Shown: piece by piece, positions 23,967-36,157 of the stretch
Layout: each line of letters starts with the position of its first letter
How positions within the stretch are numbered: the first letter of the stretch is position 1
Program-made: the position numbers and the translations under genes
Origin: Uloborus plumipes
Lineage: Eukaryota; Arthropoda; Arachnida; Araneae; Uloboridae
DNA: 64,000 nt
Reading direction: 5' to 3'
NCBI GenBank assembly: GCA_038373865.1
Contig: JAXGGA010001679.1
Coordinates: forward strand, 80,016 to 144,015
The notes under the pieces: generated by a model
What the model saw: only the letters and a program-made list of their open reading frames with translations
Database searches by the model: none
Told to the model about the DNA's origin: nothing

Positions 23967-24058
23967 GCTCTAGATCCTGCCATTTTCCGTGAGACTGCGT
24001 CTGTATAACAGCAGAAAATGGCGGACGTATTTTTGCGGAAAAGGGTAGGATCTAGAGC
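23967..24058. repeat. Smaller hairpin at the apex of the giant palindrome
   Basis: GCTCTAGATCCT...TTTTCCG (23967-23989) is the near-complement of CGGAAAA...AGGATCTAGAGC (24036-24058). Together with the right-arm copy (about 24393-24402) this makes three copies of GGATCTAGAG around the centre. Confidence 0.7.
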
Positions 24059-24339
24059 AGTGTTTCCCAACCTTTTCAAGCTCATCACCCCTTTCAAGAT
24101 GCTGACTGACACCTATCGCCCCTCCCCTCCTTCTTTTTTCTTCCACGAAAAAACCATAATTTGGAGCAAGTGAACATCTATAATATTAAAATAATAAGTA
24201 CCTAAAGGAGCGGTAAATTCTTAAGGGCGATGGGGGCGATGGGTATTTAGAAGAGAAAATAGCAGTAAAAAAGGGTACGAAAACGAAATTGTAAAATGTA
24301 CGAACGCTTGATCAGGTGCAACAATTAATTACACGTTCG
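24058..24339 (+). mobile_element. Possible truncated hAT-type end in the palindrome spacer
   Basis: CAGTGTTTCCCAACCTTTT at 24058 is typical of hAT termini, followed by short repeated GGGCGAT/ATCGCCCC words. The matching right end (GGTTGGGAAACACTG) is absent, so if real this is a deleted copy. It forms most of the spacer between the palindrome arms. Confidence 0.4.
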
Positions 24340-25457
24340 AAAATACGTCCGCCATTATCTGCTGTTACACAGCGCAGTCTCACGGAAAATGGCAGGATCT
24401 AGAGCTTAAATTCGGATTTTGAGCGACGTTTTGGTGCTGTAGGGGGGTTTTAACGCTTTAAACTTTTAAAAATGAGTGAAGAGTTGTAGGTTAGATTAAA
24501 GCTATAATTGTTCTTTGCTCACTAGATGCATAAAGACCGTGAAAGAACAGCTTAGAGTGGAAAATCATGTTTTTATGACTATAGAAAAAAATGCATTCAT
24601 AAAAGCATAATATCTAAATTATTTCTTTCTGTAAATGGAAAATAAATTTAAATATTATATGTTTTGGTAAAAGGGTTAGTTTATACCACAAAAAACTCAT
24701 CTAATATTATGAGAATAATTAATTTTGCATTATGTGATGATTTTTTGGCGTTAAAATAAATGAGATTTTTCAGTCAACTTCGCGGCTCCATATCTCTAAA
24801 ACTAGAACGATATCACTCATAAAAATTTTTCTACATATTTACTACTATAAGAAGGTTATCCAGTTAAATTTTTGTAGATTTTCATTCAGTCCCTTTTCAG
24901 ATATTAAATCCCAAAGTTAGCACTTTTTCTCCAAAATGCCAAGTTTGACAAATTATATAAAAAAAAGGACTGTCTTCAAATGTTTCACACTACTTCTGGG
25001 AATAGTCCTATGAGATATCTATTCAAGGAAAAAAAAAGTAAGGGTGAGTCTTAATTCCTTCTACTAATATTTTTATGCCAAAAATGTAAAATTTCACACA
25101 AAAAATCTTATTTTTAAGCCAATTTTACACAAATTTGTTACTAATTATCAGAAAAATAACTGGTATAGAAATTTAGATCATTTTTTGCTCAATCAAGTGG
25201 TTTTTAAATCATTTTGATATATTTATAAACAAAAAAGTTATAAGCATCTTCAAAAAGTACTCTTTTCACGAAAAGTCGCTTCCGCAGCTACTGAAAAGTG
25301 CTTGCCAAAAAAAATTCTGAAGGTTTAAAATTTTTTAAACCATTGTTTCATGCTCCCAATATAACAGTTAATTAACAGGCAAAAAGTTTTTAAAATCAAA
25401 AATAGTGAGCAACATTGTTTAGTTTTGCTGTATGATTTCGCATGGATTGACCCTGAA

Positions 25458-27239
25458 CTAAGATCCATCCTACAGTTTGGGTAATCCATACGTGAAGTTT
25501 GGATTTTTGAAGGTGCAATACTTGGCTACTTATCTACCCAGCGTGTCATTAGCGTTTTTTACTTTTCCATTTGGCAATATAAATAAAGAAATAAAAATAA
25601 CAATTTTAGAAAATGAAAAAGAAAATGGGTAACTTATACATATAATAGTAGGAGAAATAAGAATAGTACTATAGCGTTATGAAGTTTCAATGAGGGTCTC
25701 TTATGCGACTAAAATAACGCAAAAAGGTATTTTGCTGGTCGCGTTTGAAGCAGCACTCGCTACAAATTTATCATTTTCATTTTTAGACATCCACTGTAAT
25801 TAGAAAATTGATTTGTACGGCTAACGCAATTATACCCGACTTCCTCTATGTTCAGTTTTTATAGCTTCATTTATATTTCCAAATTTATGGCTGTTTTTTG
25901 CTTCGCAATCTTTTTTCTTACCTAATTTACCAAAAAATGATGATTAAAATGTACTTGATGACCCCAAGATACCTGTTAAAATGAAACTTCGATATCACTT
26001 GGCAAGTATAGCTCATTTTTTTTCCTTCCCACCGAGCGATAACTCACTCGTCATGAGCCATCACGCCCGGCGCAGGGTTGCCGTAAAATGTCGTACCGCA
26101 TTCAGAACGAAGCCTTTTTATGTAAATGCCGCTTTTGAAGGCGAAGTATGAAAAAAACCTTAATTGTTTTATGCGCGCCTATTTATATATTGTTATCTTG
26201 TAACTTGTTTCTATTAGCATTTTTCGTAGATTTTCAACGTTAACTTCGATCAGGCTTTGCTCATTTTAGTAATGCATTTTTTTTCTTCTTTTTTTGCTCA
26301 TGTCTTGCATACCTATGATCTATTTAACTCTCCATTCTTACTTTACACTCTCTCATTTTATTTCGCTCTTTGTTTCCTTTTTCATGAAGTCTAATGAGTT
26401 GGAGATAATGTTTTCCGATAAAGGGTGAAAGATACACCCGAAAAACTTTTTTGACTGTGGTTGAAAATGGTTGCAGCTCAGAATCTTTACTGGAAATTCC
26501 CAAAAGGGCCTTCTGCTTACATTGAACCCTCGTTATAATGACTTTCAGAAGATCAGGGGTAGTTTTTAGAGATTATAGAAAGCGTACCTAACACCTGCGA
26601 GAGACAAAAAAAAAAAAAAAAAAATCTTAATGGTAAAATTGAAAAACATGATATTGCAAGTTTCTATAATATTTACTCCTTTGACTGTGATTAAAACAAA
26701 TAAATAAATAAATAGATAATAATAGTAATAAAAGAATCCTTGTTAGTAAATTGATTGAACAGAGTTCAAAGATGGGTTAAACTGCTAGTTTGAAACTTTT
26801 TTTATCAATCGGTTTTTTAGCTATAAGTTGCGACCAATAGATTCCGCCCTAAGACAAACGTACAATAATACGTTTACCCTCAAAACGTACAAATAACTTC
26901 TTGGCTATTTCCTCATTTTTTATATTTTTGCGCTATTTTGTTTAAAGATGAAGGATGCTCAAGATGATTGATCTAACGTCTGGTGTCAAGCTATGTTTTT
27001 ATCACTGCATTGTACAGCTTGATTTATATCAATCTGTTAATGTATCCTCAGTCAAAGGTTAATGCTTGATCTTTATTTCAATAAGAAATTGCTGTAAAAA
27101 AATAAATAAGTGAATAGAATTAAAAATTGTCGAGTTGTTGCAGATCGAGAGACTGTAGAGAGTTCCCTCCCCCCATTTCAAGTGGCAAAAAAATTCGCTT
27201 TGACTGTTTGAATTGTGCAACTAGATAAAAATACTAGAT
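25458..27239. other. Non-coding stretch, nothing definite
   Basis: AT-rich sequence with no gene recognised. A GC-richer patch at 26040-26100 and an A run at about 26608-26624 are the only landmarks. Confidence 0.4.
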
Positions 27240-27960
27240 TCTTTTTTCTTCGCGTACATTTACATGAGTGCATTAAAAATCAACTACAAGATGCTGGTAT
27301 CTATTATATCACATAAAAATCCTCTCAGCAAGCTTTCAAATTCAATCATTGTCGGGCCTGTCATTTCAAATATTTCCAGAACCAGGGGGGGGGGGAGGCT
27401 GTATACTAAGTTCAAATTTTACCGGAAAACAACGAAAACCACGTTTACTTTTTGTAAAACATTAATTTTTAAAAACCCGGGAGAGGGAGGGGACTTGACC
27501 TCGCTGACTCTCCTGACTGATAGGCCTGCTTATAGTATTCGATTGCGCAAATTCTATTGAACTTGCACAATCATTGAGCATCTTGAGAATGAAACTGCAC
27601 TTTATTTGAGGTTTGTTCGTGTGTAATCTACATGGGTGCTTTAATGATCAACTACAAGATGATCCTATCTATTATGCCACATAAAAATCCTCCCAACAAG
27701 CTTTCAAACTCACTTGTAGAATTCTAAAACTATCATTGCGAGCAGCAAATCTGCCCCTCCCATTTAGAACGACATCTTCCGGGTAAAAAAAGAAACGCTG
27801 ACCACAAATTTTTATGGCATGTACCTCTAAGAAGAGATCACCGATTTTTATAGCGCGGACTTTAAAACTGAGCCCCACCTTTTGAGCAAAACACACACGT
27901 CCCTCACAATCGCTCTCGCTTTAATTTGAGCTTTTACGATGATGTAAGAGCACTGGAGGC
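27240..27960. repeat. Diverged tandem duplication, about 364-bp period
   Basis: Two units, about 27240-27605 and 27606-27960, share TACATGAGTGC/TACATGGGTGC, ATCAACTACAAGATG, ATCTATTAT, CACATAAAAATCCTC and CAAGCTTTCAAA in the same order. Divergence is clear, so the duplication is old. The frames here (98 codons plus strand, 74 codons minus strand) do not correspond between the two units, which argues against coding. Confidence 0.7.
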
Positions 27961-29430
27961 TTCGTTTTTATTTTTCTCGGATATCCTCCAGAAGAGGTGC
28001 TTAGTTTCGAGTTTCGAATTTTATAGGCCGTTTTACGTCACTGGGAATTACGGCACGCCAGTTGTTGCGGTCGCAGGCTAGCGGGGTGCTCCTTCTGCCC
28101 CCCGTTCCATTATTGTCCGGAGGTCAGATTTAAATTAAGATAGCTTTTTCTGTCGAGGAAATAAAGAGTTTTGTTTTTAATCTGCTACTTTTGAGCTTGG
28201 AATATATTTCACAATGAATCTTTATTTGGGATGCCGGTCTGTTCACATTCTTTTTTTGGGGTATTTACAGTTAAAATGCCTTCAGATGGAATGTTAAATT
28301 GTTCCGTTGATGACTTTTTTTTTTTTTTCTCTTCGGGCTGCTTAAAGTCATTCTTTTTTTTCCGGAGAAGAGTTAATGCATGGCATGCTTGACGAAAGCC
28401 GTCATTGTATTTCAGCGTGACATTTAGTGTTTGTACATAGAGGCTGTTTCCTCGAGATCGTTTTATTTCGTGTTTCAATGGGGCATTTAATGTATTGGGA
28501 ATTGACGAAGTCGAGAATTGCATGGCTAAATTCGAAGCTTTCTTCATCACTGCTTCAGGAATATGCAGCATGGGTATGCACCTGTTTTGAAAGCCAGTTT
28601 AAGTTTCCATCATATATTTACAGACATCTATATCTTTTTAACTTTTGACTCCGGACAGGTGCTGCATTTGTACCAGAATTTGATTTTTTCTCAGCTGATG
28701 CAATCAGGTTTTTTATTGCTGGTACAGAGGGCAAGGATTTTCTGGATCTTTTGCGATATAAATTTTTTAAGAAAAAGTCTTTTCATTAACAATATCGACG
28801 AAACGTTGACAATTGCAAACGTGTCAAACAGCTTACTAGGACAAAATGCTTCGAGTACAAATTCTGTGTCACCCAAAGCTCAAAATGTTAAAGCTGTTCC
28901 AAGTTTCGTTTCAAGAGAGCAATGGTAGACTAACTAATTGCCCTGGAAAGTTTCTTCATTTTTGTCGTTTAAACTGACTTTTATTTGGATGCTGTTTTGC
29001 GTATGACATATTTTTTTTTCAAGATTATATGCACTATGTATTGCTTGCATCCGTGATTGCTTTCATATTCATATTAAAGCCAAATGACCATCTAATCTTG
29101 GTTAACGTGAGAAATAATGTCCTGGACAGCAGTATTCGTGAAAAAAGGTTAAGAAAGTAAAATAGGTCATGGAAAGTTTTTACCTCGTTTTAAAGACTTA
29201 AAAAATTAGATGAGACAATCTGAGGAAAGAAGCCTTCTGGATACATGCCACTAGTTCTATGGGAAGCAACAGTTGAATGTTAGAGGTCCGTTATTATTAA
29301 AGGGACGAGTATTTTCCTGGGGAAAAAGGGCGATTTTTGTATTTCTATTGTTTACTCATTGAAATTAGCAAATTATCCTTTAAGGGTTGCTGTCAGCTTA
29401 GGGCCTTCGTTATGTAACATCTATTACACA
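27961..29430. other. Non-coding stretch with one longer minus-strand frame
   Basis: A 120-codon minus frame lies at 28209-28571. It is lysine-rich because it reads through T runs, and has no domain I can name. It is opposed by plus frames at 28427-28648 and 28563-28928. I treat all as unsupported. Confidence 0.35.
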
Positions 29431-29550
29431 GCTAAGGATCCTTGATCAGTGTATCAATCTAGTTGTCCCATCATATTAGCTATGGATCATTGTATCGACT
29501 GGGTTGTACTATCATAATAGCTGAAGATCTTTGTATCCTCCAACTACTGT
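29431..29550. repeat. Degenerate tandem repeat, about 50-bp unit, about 2.5 copies
   Basis: AGCTAAGGATC, AGCTATGGATC and AGCTGAAGATC each begin a unit and are followed by TTGTATC or TGTATC. The first two units close with a CCATCATATT/CTATCATAAT block. Confidence 0.6.
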
Positions 29551-31149
29551 ATTAATGTGGAAAAGAAAAAAGGAAACAAAAATTGGAATGTGGTTGATTC
29601 TTCCAAAGATTGAAACCCTAAGGTGGGACTTTATTCGTTGACTTTAACATCACGAAGTTGTAACGAGAGATAACCTGGTACGCGCAAGAAAGAGGCAGAG
29701 AGGTGGGTGTCTTTGGGCAAGATAGACGTTGCCACCCCCTTCTGCCTTTTATCTCTCTTTATTCCACGTCTCGTTTTAAGAGATCTTTCCTGGAGCCGTA
29801 AACCGGAGGAAGATCTCTCGGTATTGACTCAAAAAACTCTTTAAGGATTTTCCAACTGTCAGCCAGATTTATGGAAGGTTTGTTAAGATCCGTGTTTGCT
29901 CTGCGCAGATTACGCCTCGACCTCTTCTGTGCGTCGAGTACAATGCCTCTTATTGGATGGCAGCGAGTTTTACTTTTTTCTTCTGGTAACAATATAAGCA
30001 AGAGTGTTGGTTTTGCGATAGGTGTATATGTGTTTACACAGCTACTGTTTTGGAGGCTGACAAATTCTTGTATACACTTGTTTTCTGTGTATCTTTTTGA
30101 ATTTTCTTCGCAGTTGTAAAGTGTTTCGCAGTTTGACGCTTGTGTTGGCTGAATGATAGCTTCTTATTATTTTTATTACTATTACTTTTTGTTTAGATAG
30201 ATTTGGTGTGTCTAGAAATTAGTCAATCTTCCACAATTTGTGCATGGAACTTTCACCAAGAAGACTATACTCAAAATGTTTTGCCTTGTTTGCAGTAGTT
30301 GCAATAATAAATTAATTGTTTCGAAATTACTTGTATTAATCTACGTTATCCTGTCGAAATATCGGTGCCAATGCTATTATCTGGTATGTATCAGCTATTG
30401 TGGTACAAGTTTCAATATTTCAATTTTGCACACAATTATTGTTCAGGTCCAAGCGACAGGAATTTTTTTATGGTTGCTTTCTGTCTGAAAAGAGCGCCAG
30501 GAAAAAAGAATGCTTTTACGCAACACGCCTGTCAAGAACAATTTTGATCTTTACAATGATCTTTAAAAAATCTGATCACAAACGCGTCTAAATGTACGTA
30601 AAATTAAAGACTTTCAATTGAATTAAATCCTGGTACTAAAATTTTATTATTTTTTTTTTAACTATTAAAAAGAAAACAGAAGTACACTAATTCCTGCTGT
30701 GACTTATGCATGAAAAGTATACTTTATTTGTGTACTTTGAATTGGATTAGGGTTTCTGCAAGCAGCGAATTGATAAGTTTGCAGTACGACTTAGCATTCT
30801 GTATATAGTTACTCAACAATGTCAGTCGTTGCAACAGCAAAAGAATTATTTATTTTCAGGGAAAACTAGTTTCTTAAGAATCGGATTTTGTTATTGTTTG
30901 CTCTAGCGGCTCCCTCTCCACATTCCAGCTAAGATTCCCCACATTTCAGACCTTTTTTTCTTCTTCAAATGTGGATGTGATGAAAATTTTCAAATATTCA
31001 ATTTTTGAGAACAATGAAGCTTTTCTTAAAACGGTCCTGCGTTGGATTTCTATGCATTTTTCATACACTGCTTTCATCATTTTGGCCGAAACAAAAATTC
31101 TAAATTCCAACCCATTTTTCATTTCACCCTCCCTCTAAAGTTCTCTCGC
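29551..31149. other. Non-coding stretch; moderately complex at 29640-29950
   Basis: Positions 29640-29950 have higher complexity and GC than neighbours, with the near-repeats GATCTTTCC and GATCTCTCG. No gene is recognised. The plus frames (60 to 82 codons) at 29871-30591 overlap each other in different frames and look like chance. Confidence 0.35.
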
Positions 31150-31660
31150 CAATACAACCGTCGAATCTAATTTAAAACAGCCGCGCGTTAAAGAGAGAGA
31201 GCATTCCCTTTCTTTTTCAGCCTATCTCAAATAGCTATCTAAATTTTATTTCTAAGGATTTGGCGGAATTGGGAGCGAAAAAGCCACCTGCTTATACCGC
31301 GCATTAAAAGATTCCGTTCTCGAATCATTTGCAATTCAAACTGAGCTGAAAGAGGCTTTGTTTTTCCCCCTTTCCCCCTTTTTTTCCCTCGAAGTCGCCC
31401 GCGATTTTCTCTCGTCTGCCACAGCCCGATTATTGTTGGCTTCGAGATTGGCATGTTTTAATTAAACGACTTTAAGTACAGATCGTCTGCGAAAGGGGGA
31501 TTGGCTTTAAAAATCGAAAGGTATGCAACCTCCCTTTTCTCGGCTAATGAATAATTTAGCCTCTTAAATAAGTGTGAGAAAAACATCTTCGTTTAATCTC
31601 GCAGTTCCTCTCTGTGCACCGGGCAAAACCCCGATTTATCGCTTCTTGTAGATTTGGTGA
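31150..31660. promoter_or_regulatory. Candidate regulatory island (high complexity, CpG-containing)
   Basis: This stretch breaks the T-rich background with balanced, non-repetitive sequence including CCGCGCGTTAAAG, GCCACCTGCTTATACCGCGC and homeodomain-style TAATTAAA/AATGAATAATTTA words. Such islands inside long non-coding DNA are often conserved enhancers. There is no direct evidence here beyond composition. Confidence 0.25.
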
Positions 31661-34600
31661 AAAATGATCTATTGAGATGCATACCATTTGCAATGTAGGT
31701 TGCAAGTGTGGGTACTAGGGCTATAAGGTACACTTTTTTCTCTCTCCCACGCATAGAAATGTAACTTTGTGGCTATTTTATTCCAATATCTCCATCAAAT
31801 TTACTTTTTCTTTTGAAACGACGAATTTACTTGGTACGGGAGGCAGTGCTCCCAAATTTTTTGAAAGAACTGTAATGGAACCGTTAAAAAAACCTACTCT
31901 GTTACACTTGTATTTTTCTCTAAAAATGAGAAAGAGGGTTATCTGTTTTCAATCTTCTGTTTCTGAAAATATTTATGTTAACGAGTAAAAGAAACGTTAA
32001 CATCCCTGTTGTTGTATTTATATATAGAAGTCTCCAAAAATGTTCTAACTTGTGTGTGCTGCTAAATAAAATACTAAAATTATATGAATTTCACAACAAA
32101 ACTTAAATTGAGACAATCAAACGTTATTTTCCACTGTGAGAAGTTCAATGACCAGCAATCATTTTCCAATTCTTAAAAACATGTTCCCCTTAGAAACATT
32201 TTCGCTTTAGTTTTTGGAGATTCTCCAGGAACTGTAATAAGTGTATCCATATCGAAGTGGTGCATTCCACCGAGTTCCATTCTTTGAATTCTTCAGTTCA
32301 CCACCAAACGAACTGTCAGAAACCATTCGGCTAATCCGACATCAACTCTACTTTCTTCTTAATCTCCCTATTTTAAGAATCATTCCCATTGCCGGGTTTT
32401 GCAATTTGTTCGTCATTCACGGCCTCCAAGGACGTAAAAATTCACTTGGAACATTCACTTGTGTGCCATGCATGGCCTACCTGTCATCTGCTCTTAAATC
32501 TCGCAGCGCGAGCCTGCTTGTCACGTTGATATCTTCATAATCTTTGCGCATAAACATGCTGCTGCCGTATCGTTGCATATGGCGAACCTCTTGAGGTGGA
32601 ACCCCGCAAGCTCAGATAGATACGAACGAATACCACTCGCTGTTTCTAAATTGGCTTTTTCGTGGATCTTCATTTTTTTTTTTTTTTTTTTTTTTTTTGG
32701 CGAACGTTGAGCATTCTAAATAAATAGTTGCCACCCCCCTCCCTTCACCCAGATCGTTCTCATTAATATTAGCTAACTGTAGTCATAAGTATTGTGTTTG
32801 TTTTGTAGATACATAGAGCCGAAGGCTCAAGGAAACCTTCTTTATAAGTTTTAAAAAAACGATTGTGTGAAAAAAAGATTACTGGCATATATTGAGTCGT
32901 TAATCTTAATTTTAGCAAGATAGTTTGACTAAAAATAGTTGAGATATTTTTGGGAATTTTAACTATTCTGATTAAATGGTAGTCTCCCCGCGCCCCATTT
33001 TTTAATAAGTTGCATTCATTCGTATCTGAACACTCCAAAAATTTTAATTCAAAATTTACTTTTGACAAAAATGTTCTCGTCATATTGCATAAATATTAGC
33101 CGCATTTAGAAATATTTTTTTTACCGAAGTATTCTTTGTTTTAAGAACGTGAACTGTACTATTATCAAAAGTTACGTTACAAACGCCTGTCACCTTTGAA
33201 ATGGTTTCGTCATCATATCGAAACTTATGATGAAAATTTAAGAAATGGAAGCCTTAAATCGCCCTTGTGAAGAAAATATTGTGTAATTGAGAAAAAAAGG
33301 TAATTATTAACTAACTTAAAAACAGTCCAATGACGTATGTTCTTTGAGAGTGGGAACCTCCAATTAAAGTAATTGTAATGAATGTCATAAGGGGGGATAA
33401 TATAATGAATAAATAATAAATAACATAAAATCTTGGAGGTGCAAAAAGAAATAATTGATTTAACAGGGTTAAATAATTTTTTATAAATGATGTGTACTGA
33501 AATTGACATTTATATTTTAATGTACTATATTCAAAAAAAAAAAAAGAAAAGGAAAATTAGTTTCATTTTTCGAGGTCCCGGAGGAAAGTGCAATCAATAA
33601 AATAGTCTTGTTTTCTGGTAAAGTATAATCGTTTTAAACAATAATACTAGCTGACTTAACGTAAATACGAATTAATTGTTTTTACTAGTATGTAATGATC
33701 TGCTAAAAATAATTTGCAATCTGAAAATATATTTTTTAAAAATAGTTGATACAAATAAAGGAGTTGTGGTGAAAATTTGCAGGGAAAAAGGTCCGTAAAT
33801 GAATTTTGGTTTCGCACTTTTCACGTACCTTCAATTTTACTTGACGCTTGTTTTTGAACTTGTTACTGCAATAATATTTGAAATCTATCTGCCACCTATG
33901 TATCGCAACGTGAATCTTGAATTTCTGTAAAAATTTTAATGATTTTCAAGAAAAAAATAAATTGATAAACTGAAAGATAGAAGATACTTGAAGATAAATA
34001 CATTATCTTGATTGCACTTAATGTAACTGTTATTGTATGTCTCGTTTTTGAAGTTGAGAATTCGTTGGCTATTGTTCCTAACAAATATCTTTGTACGCGA
34101 ATATGGGATGACTGAATGGTTAAATCGGCGAGTATTTAGCTCGCATGCGCTTGCCTACATCATAGCTGGAATAGCTGCCTAGCTCACTGTTCCAAATCAT
34201 GGAATCTCTAAGAGGATAATTACCGTCAGAATTTCACTTATGACAAGTTTTTGCAATACTTGCTGTGCTTGATTACCTTAGTGAGGTTCCAGCTGTATGT
34301 TTCCAACGCTGTTGAGCCCGAAGCCTTTTGACAAGTCATCCAAGGAGTTGGAAAAACATTGTTGCAACGCTATCAAAACCATTATCAACAGCTAGATTCT
34401 CATCCGTGTTTTTAGTTACGATATCTGAGAAGGCTTTTTTTTTTTGTTTCATCCTGTCCTGTAAGTCGCGGGGGAGGGGTGGAATGGTCAAGGTTCGACG
34501 GCTTTCCTCAAAGTCTTATCTCCCCGTTTCGGTGGTTGTCGAAATTCCGGATCACGTATTTCTCAGTTCAACAGCGCATTTTCCACCGACTAATCTCCCC

Positions 34601-35599
34601 AAGAATTGTCCACCAAACGAGAAGATTTTTCAGACGAATTTCGAATTTATGATGATCGGAAAGGATTAGCTAAGAGGGAGGAGGATTGGTGACAAACATG
34701 CTGTCAGAATTTCCCATCCACATTTTTTACGGCATTTCTTTTCCCACTTCCCCCCAAATTTCGCTGTCGGGGGCATCCGCTTGTGGATTGTCTTGTAAAA
34801 CCGAGTCTTCGATTACGTGTGTACAGGAGTTTATCTGGAAACTATGGCAGGAATAACAAGTTGTGCTAGCGTTTGATGTAATTTGATGCTGTGTGATGGG
34901 TTTTGGTTTTGCAGTTGCGGTCGGAGGTGTTTTCGTTTTCTTTCGGATTTAGTTTTAATTATTTAATCGGAAAGATGCGTTTTATCTTTATATCCTATTT
35001 TCTCTTGTGTTTAAACAATTTTAACGTGTCACAAATTATTTAGTGTGTTTTCTTTTTCCTTTTCGTTTTCTGTCTTTATGAATTAAAACATCTTGCAGTT
35101 TTTTTCATTAAAGTCTTAGAAATGTGTTTTACATTTTAGTAGCCATCGTGCCTCAGAAGATTAAAAAAAAAAAGAAAAAAAAAAAAAAAAAAAGAAGAAT
35201 ATGAGTCATGAGCCATTCACTGCTTTAAGCGAAACTATTCAATATCGCGTTTGTTTTTTAACGAAATTCCGCACGAAAGTTTTTAGAAAACACACAAATT
35301 TAAGGAGGTTGACCCACCCCCTCTATATTTTCAGTAAGGGCCAAGCTCCACATTGACGTAAAGCAGAAACGTAAAATGGATTAAAGTTTTCCTATGGAAA
35401 GTACCCGGATTTTCGGTTTCTGCCTTCGGTTTCGGTTGGTTTTCTGCTGATGCGGAGTCCGGCCCTAAAATTCTTTTGAAGTAAAATTTAAAATGTTGTA
35501 ACAATTTAATTTTTTTTTCTCTCAACTTCATCATGGAAGAGATCCTTTGCTTGAAAAGAAGAAATTTATTCAACTGCTGGATTTCTTTTCCTCGCGTTT
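31661..35599. other. AT-rich non-coding stretch
   Basis: Nothing definable apart from homopolymers: T run at 32673-32698, A runs at 33533-33544 and 35163-35193. A tRNA-like but degenerate segment at about 34095-34205 is described among the findings. The frame at 34328-34669 (113 codons) has no recognisable domain. Confidence 0.4.
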
Positions 35600-35830
35600 C
35601 AAAGTTTCATCGAGACACTCGAAGTCGGGCGCGCGAGAATTCCAGCGGCTCTTTTCGGGAGCGGCCGCCGCTGGCAACGCGCGCCGCCCTACTGTCCGGA
35701 ATCGCCCCGCGTTCCGATTGCAAGGGCGCGTTTCACGACTGCAGCTCCACGTGCTTGGCGGGCATTTTGCCCTCCAATGGAGCCGAAGTTACGACCTCCT
35801 CCTCTCAGGCACTGGGGCTGTAGAACAGCA
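35600..35830. promoter_or_regulatory. CpG-rich island, candidate promoter or enhancer
   Basis: This is the most GC- and CpG-dense part of the window, with GGGCGCGCGAGAA, GCGGCCGCCGCTGG, ACGCGCGCCGCC and an E-box CACGTG near 35748. It stands in 30-35% GC surroundings. Two overlapping plus frames (96 and 112 codons, 35533-35885) cross it, but neither resembles a known protein, and high GC naturally removes stop codons. An unmethylated promoter or enhancer, or one exon of an unknown gene, are both possible. Confidence 0.3.
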
Positions 35831-35898
35831 GGCGATAGTGGAGAGGTATCTGGTGTCAGTGTTCGAAATAAGAATTCTAATTTAGACTTAATGATGAA

Positions 35899-36157
35899 AT
35901 CGTCGGCACCATGCTAAAATGAAGAAAGTGAAAAATCGCGTTTCTCAAGTTCGAATTTTACAAATAATTAAAATTCAAATGATACCTCCGAACGATACAC
36001 TTAATACACACGATAGTTTTACACTTAAAGATATCTATAAAAATTTAAAAATTTAAAAATTCAAAAACGTCAGGTGGGGAAAAATTATATTCAATGTTTT
36101 GGCTCTCCTTAAAAGTGCCAATTTTCACATTCGAAATTTTAGTATGGTGCCGACGAT
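35899..36157. mobile_element. 259-bp MITE with ATCGTCGGCACCAT ends
   Basis: The left end ATCGTCGGCACCATGCTAAA matches the complement of the right end (ATCGTCGGCACCATACTAAA) with one difference over 20 bases. The unit has MITE size and no coding sequence. No clear target duplication is visible in the flanks. Confidence 0.7.

Larger units (their letters stand above)
22280..25453. mobile_element. 3.2-kb near-perfect palindromic (foldback-like) element
   Basis: The left arm (22280-24034) is the reverse complement of the right arm (24340-25453). The arms are about 1.1 kb once a 652-bp insertion in the left arm is removed, and are separated by a 305-bp spacer. The match is visible along the whole length, from the ends GGGTCAATCCATG/CATGGATTGACCC through blocks such as AAAAGTCGCTTCCGCAGC, CTAATTATCAGAAAAATAAC and ATGGCAGGATCTAGAGC, with scattered substitutions and small indels. 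One indel is an extra block at about 24541-24560 in the right arm only. There is no open frame of note, so it is non-coding. If transcribed it would give a very long double-stranded RNA hairpin. Superfamily is unassigned; 4-bp duplications occur in a few DNA transposon groups. Confidence 0.88.

Noticed and set aside
28209..28571. 120-codon minus-strand frame
   Set aside because: Lysine-rich through T runs, no recognisable domain, opposed by plus frames of similar length, and closed by a stop shortly upstream of its first ATG. Nothing beyond length supports it.
35533..35885. Overlapping 96- and 112-codon frames across the CpG island
   Set aside because: Two different frames are open at once, as expected from high GC; neither resembles a known protein.
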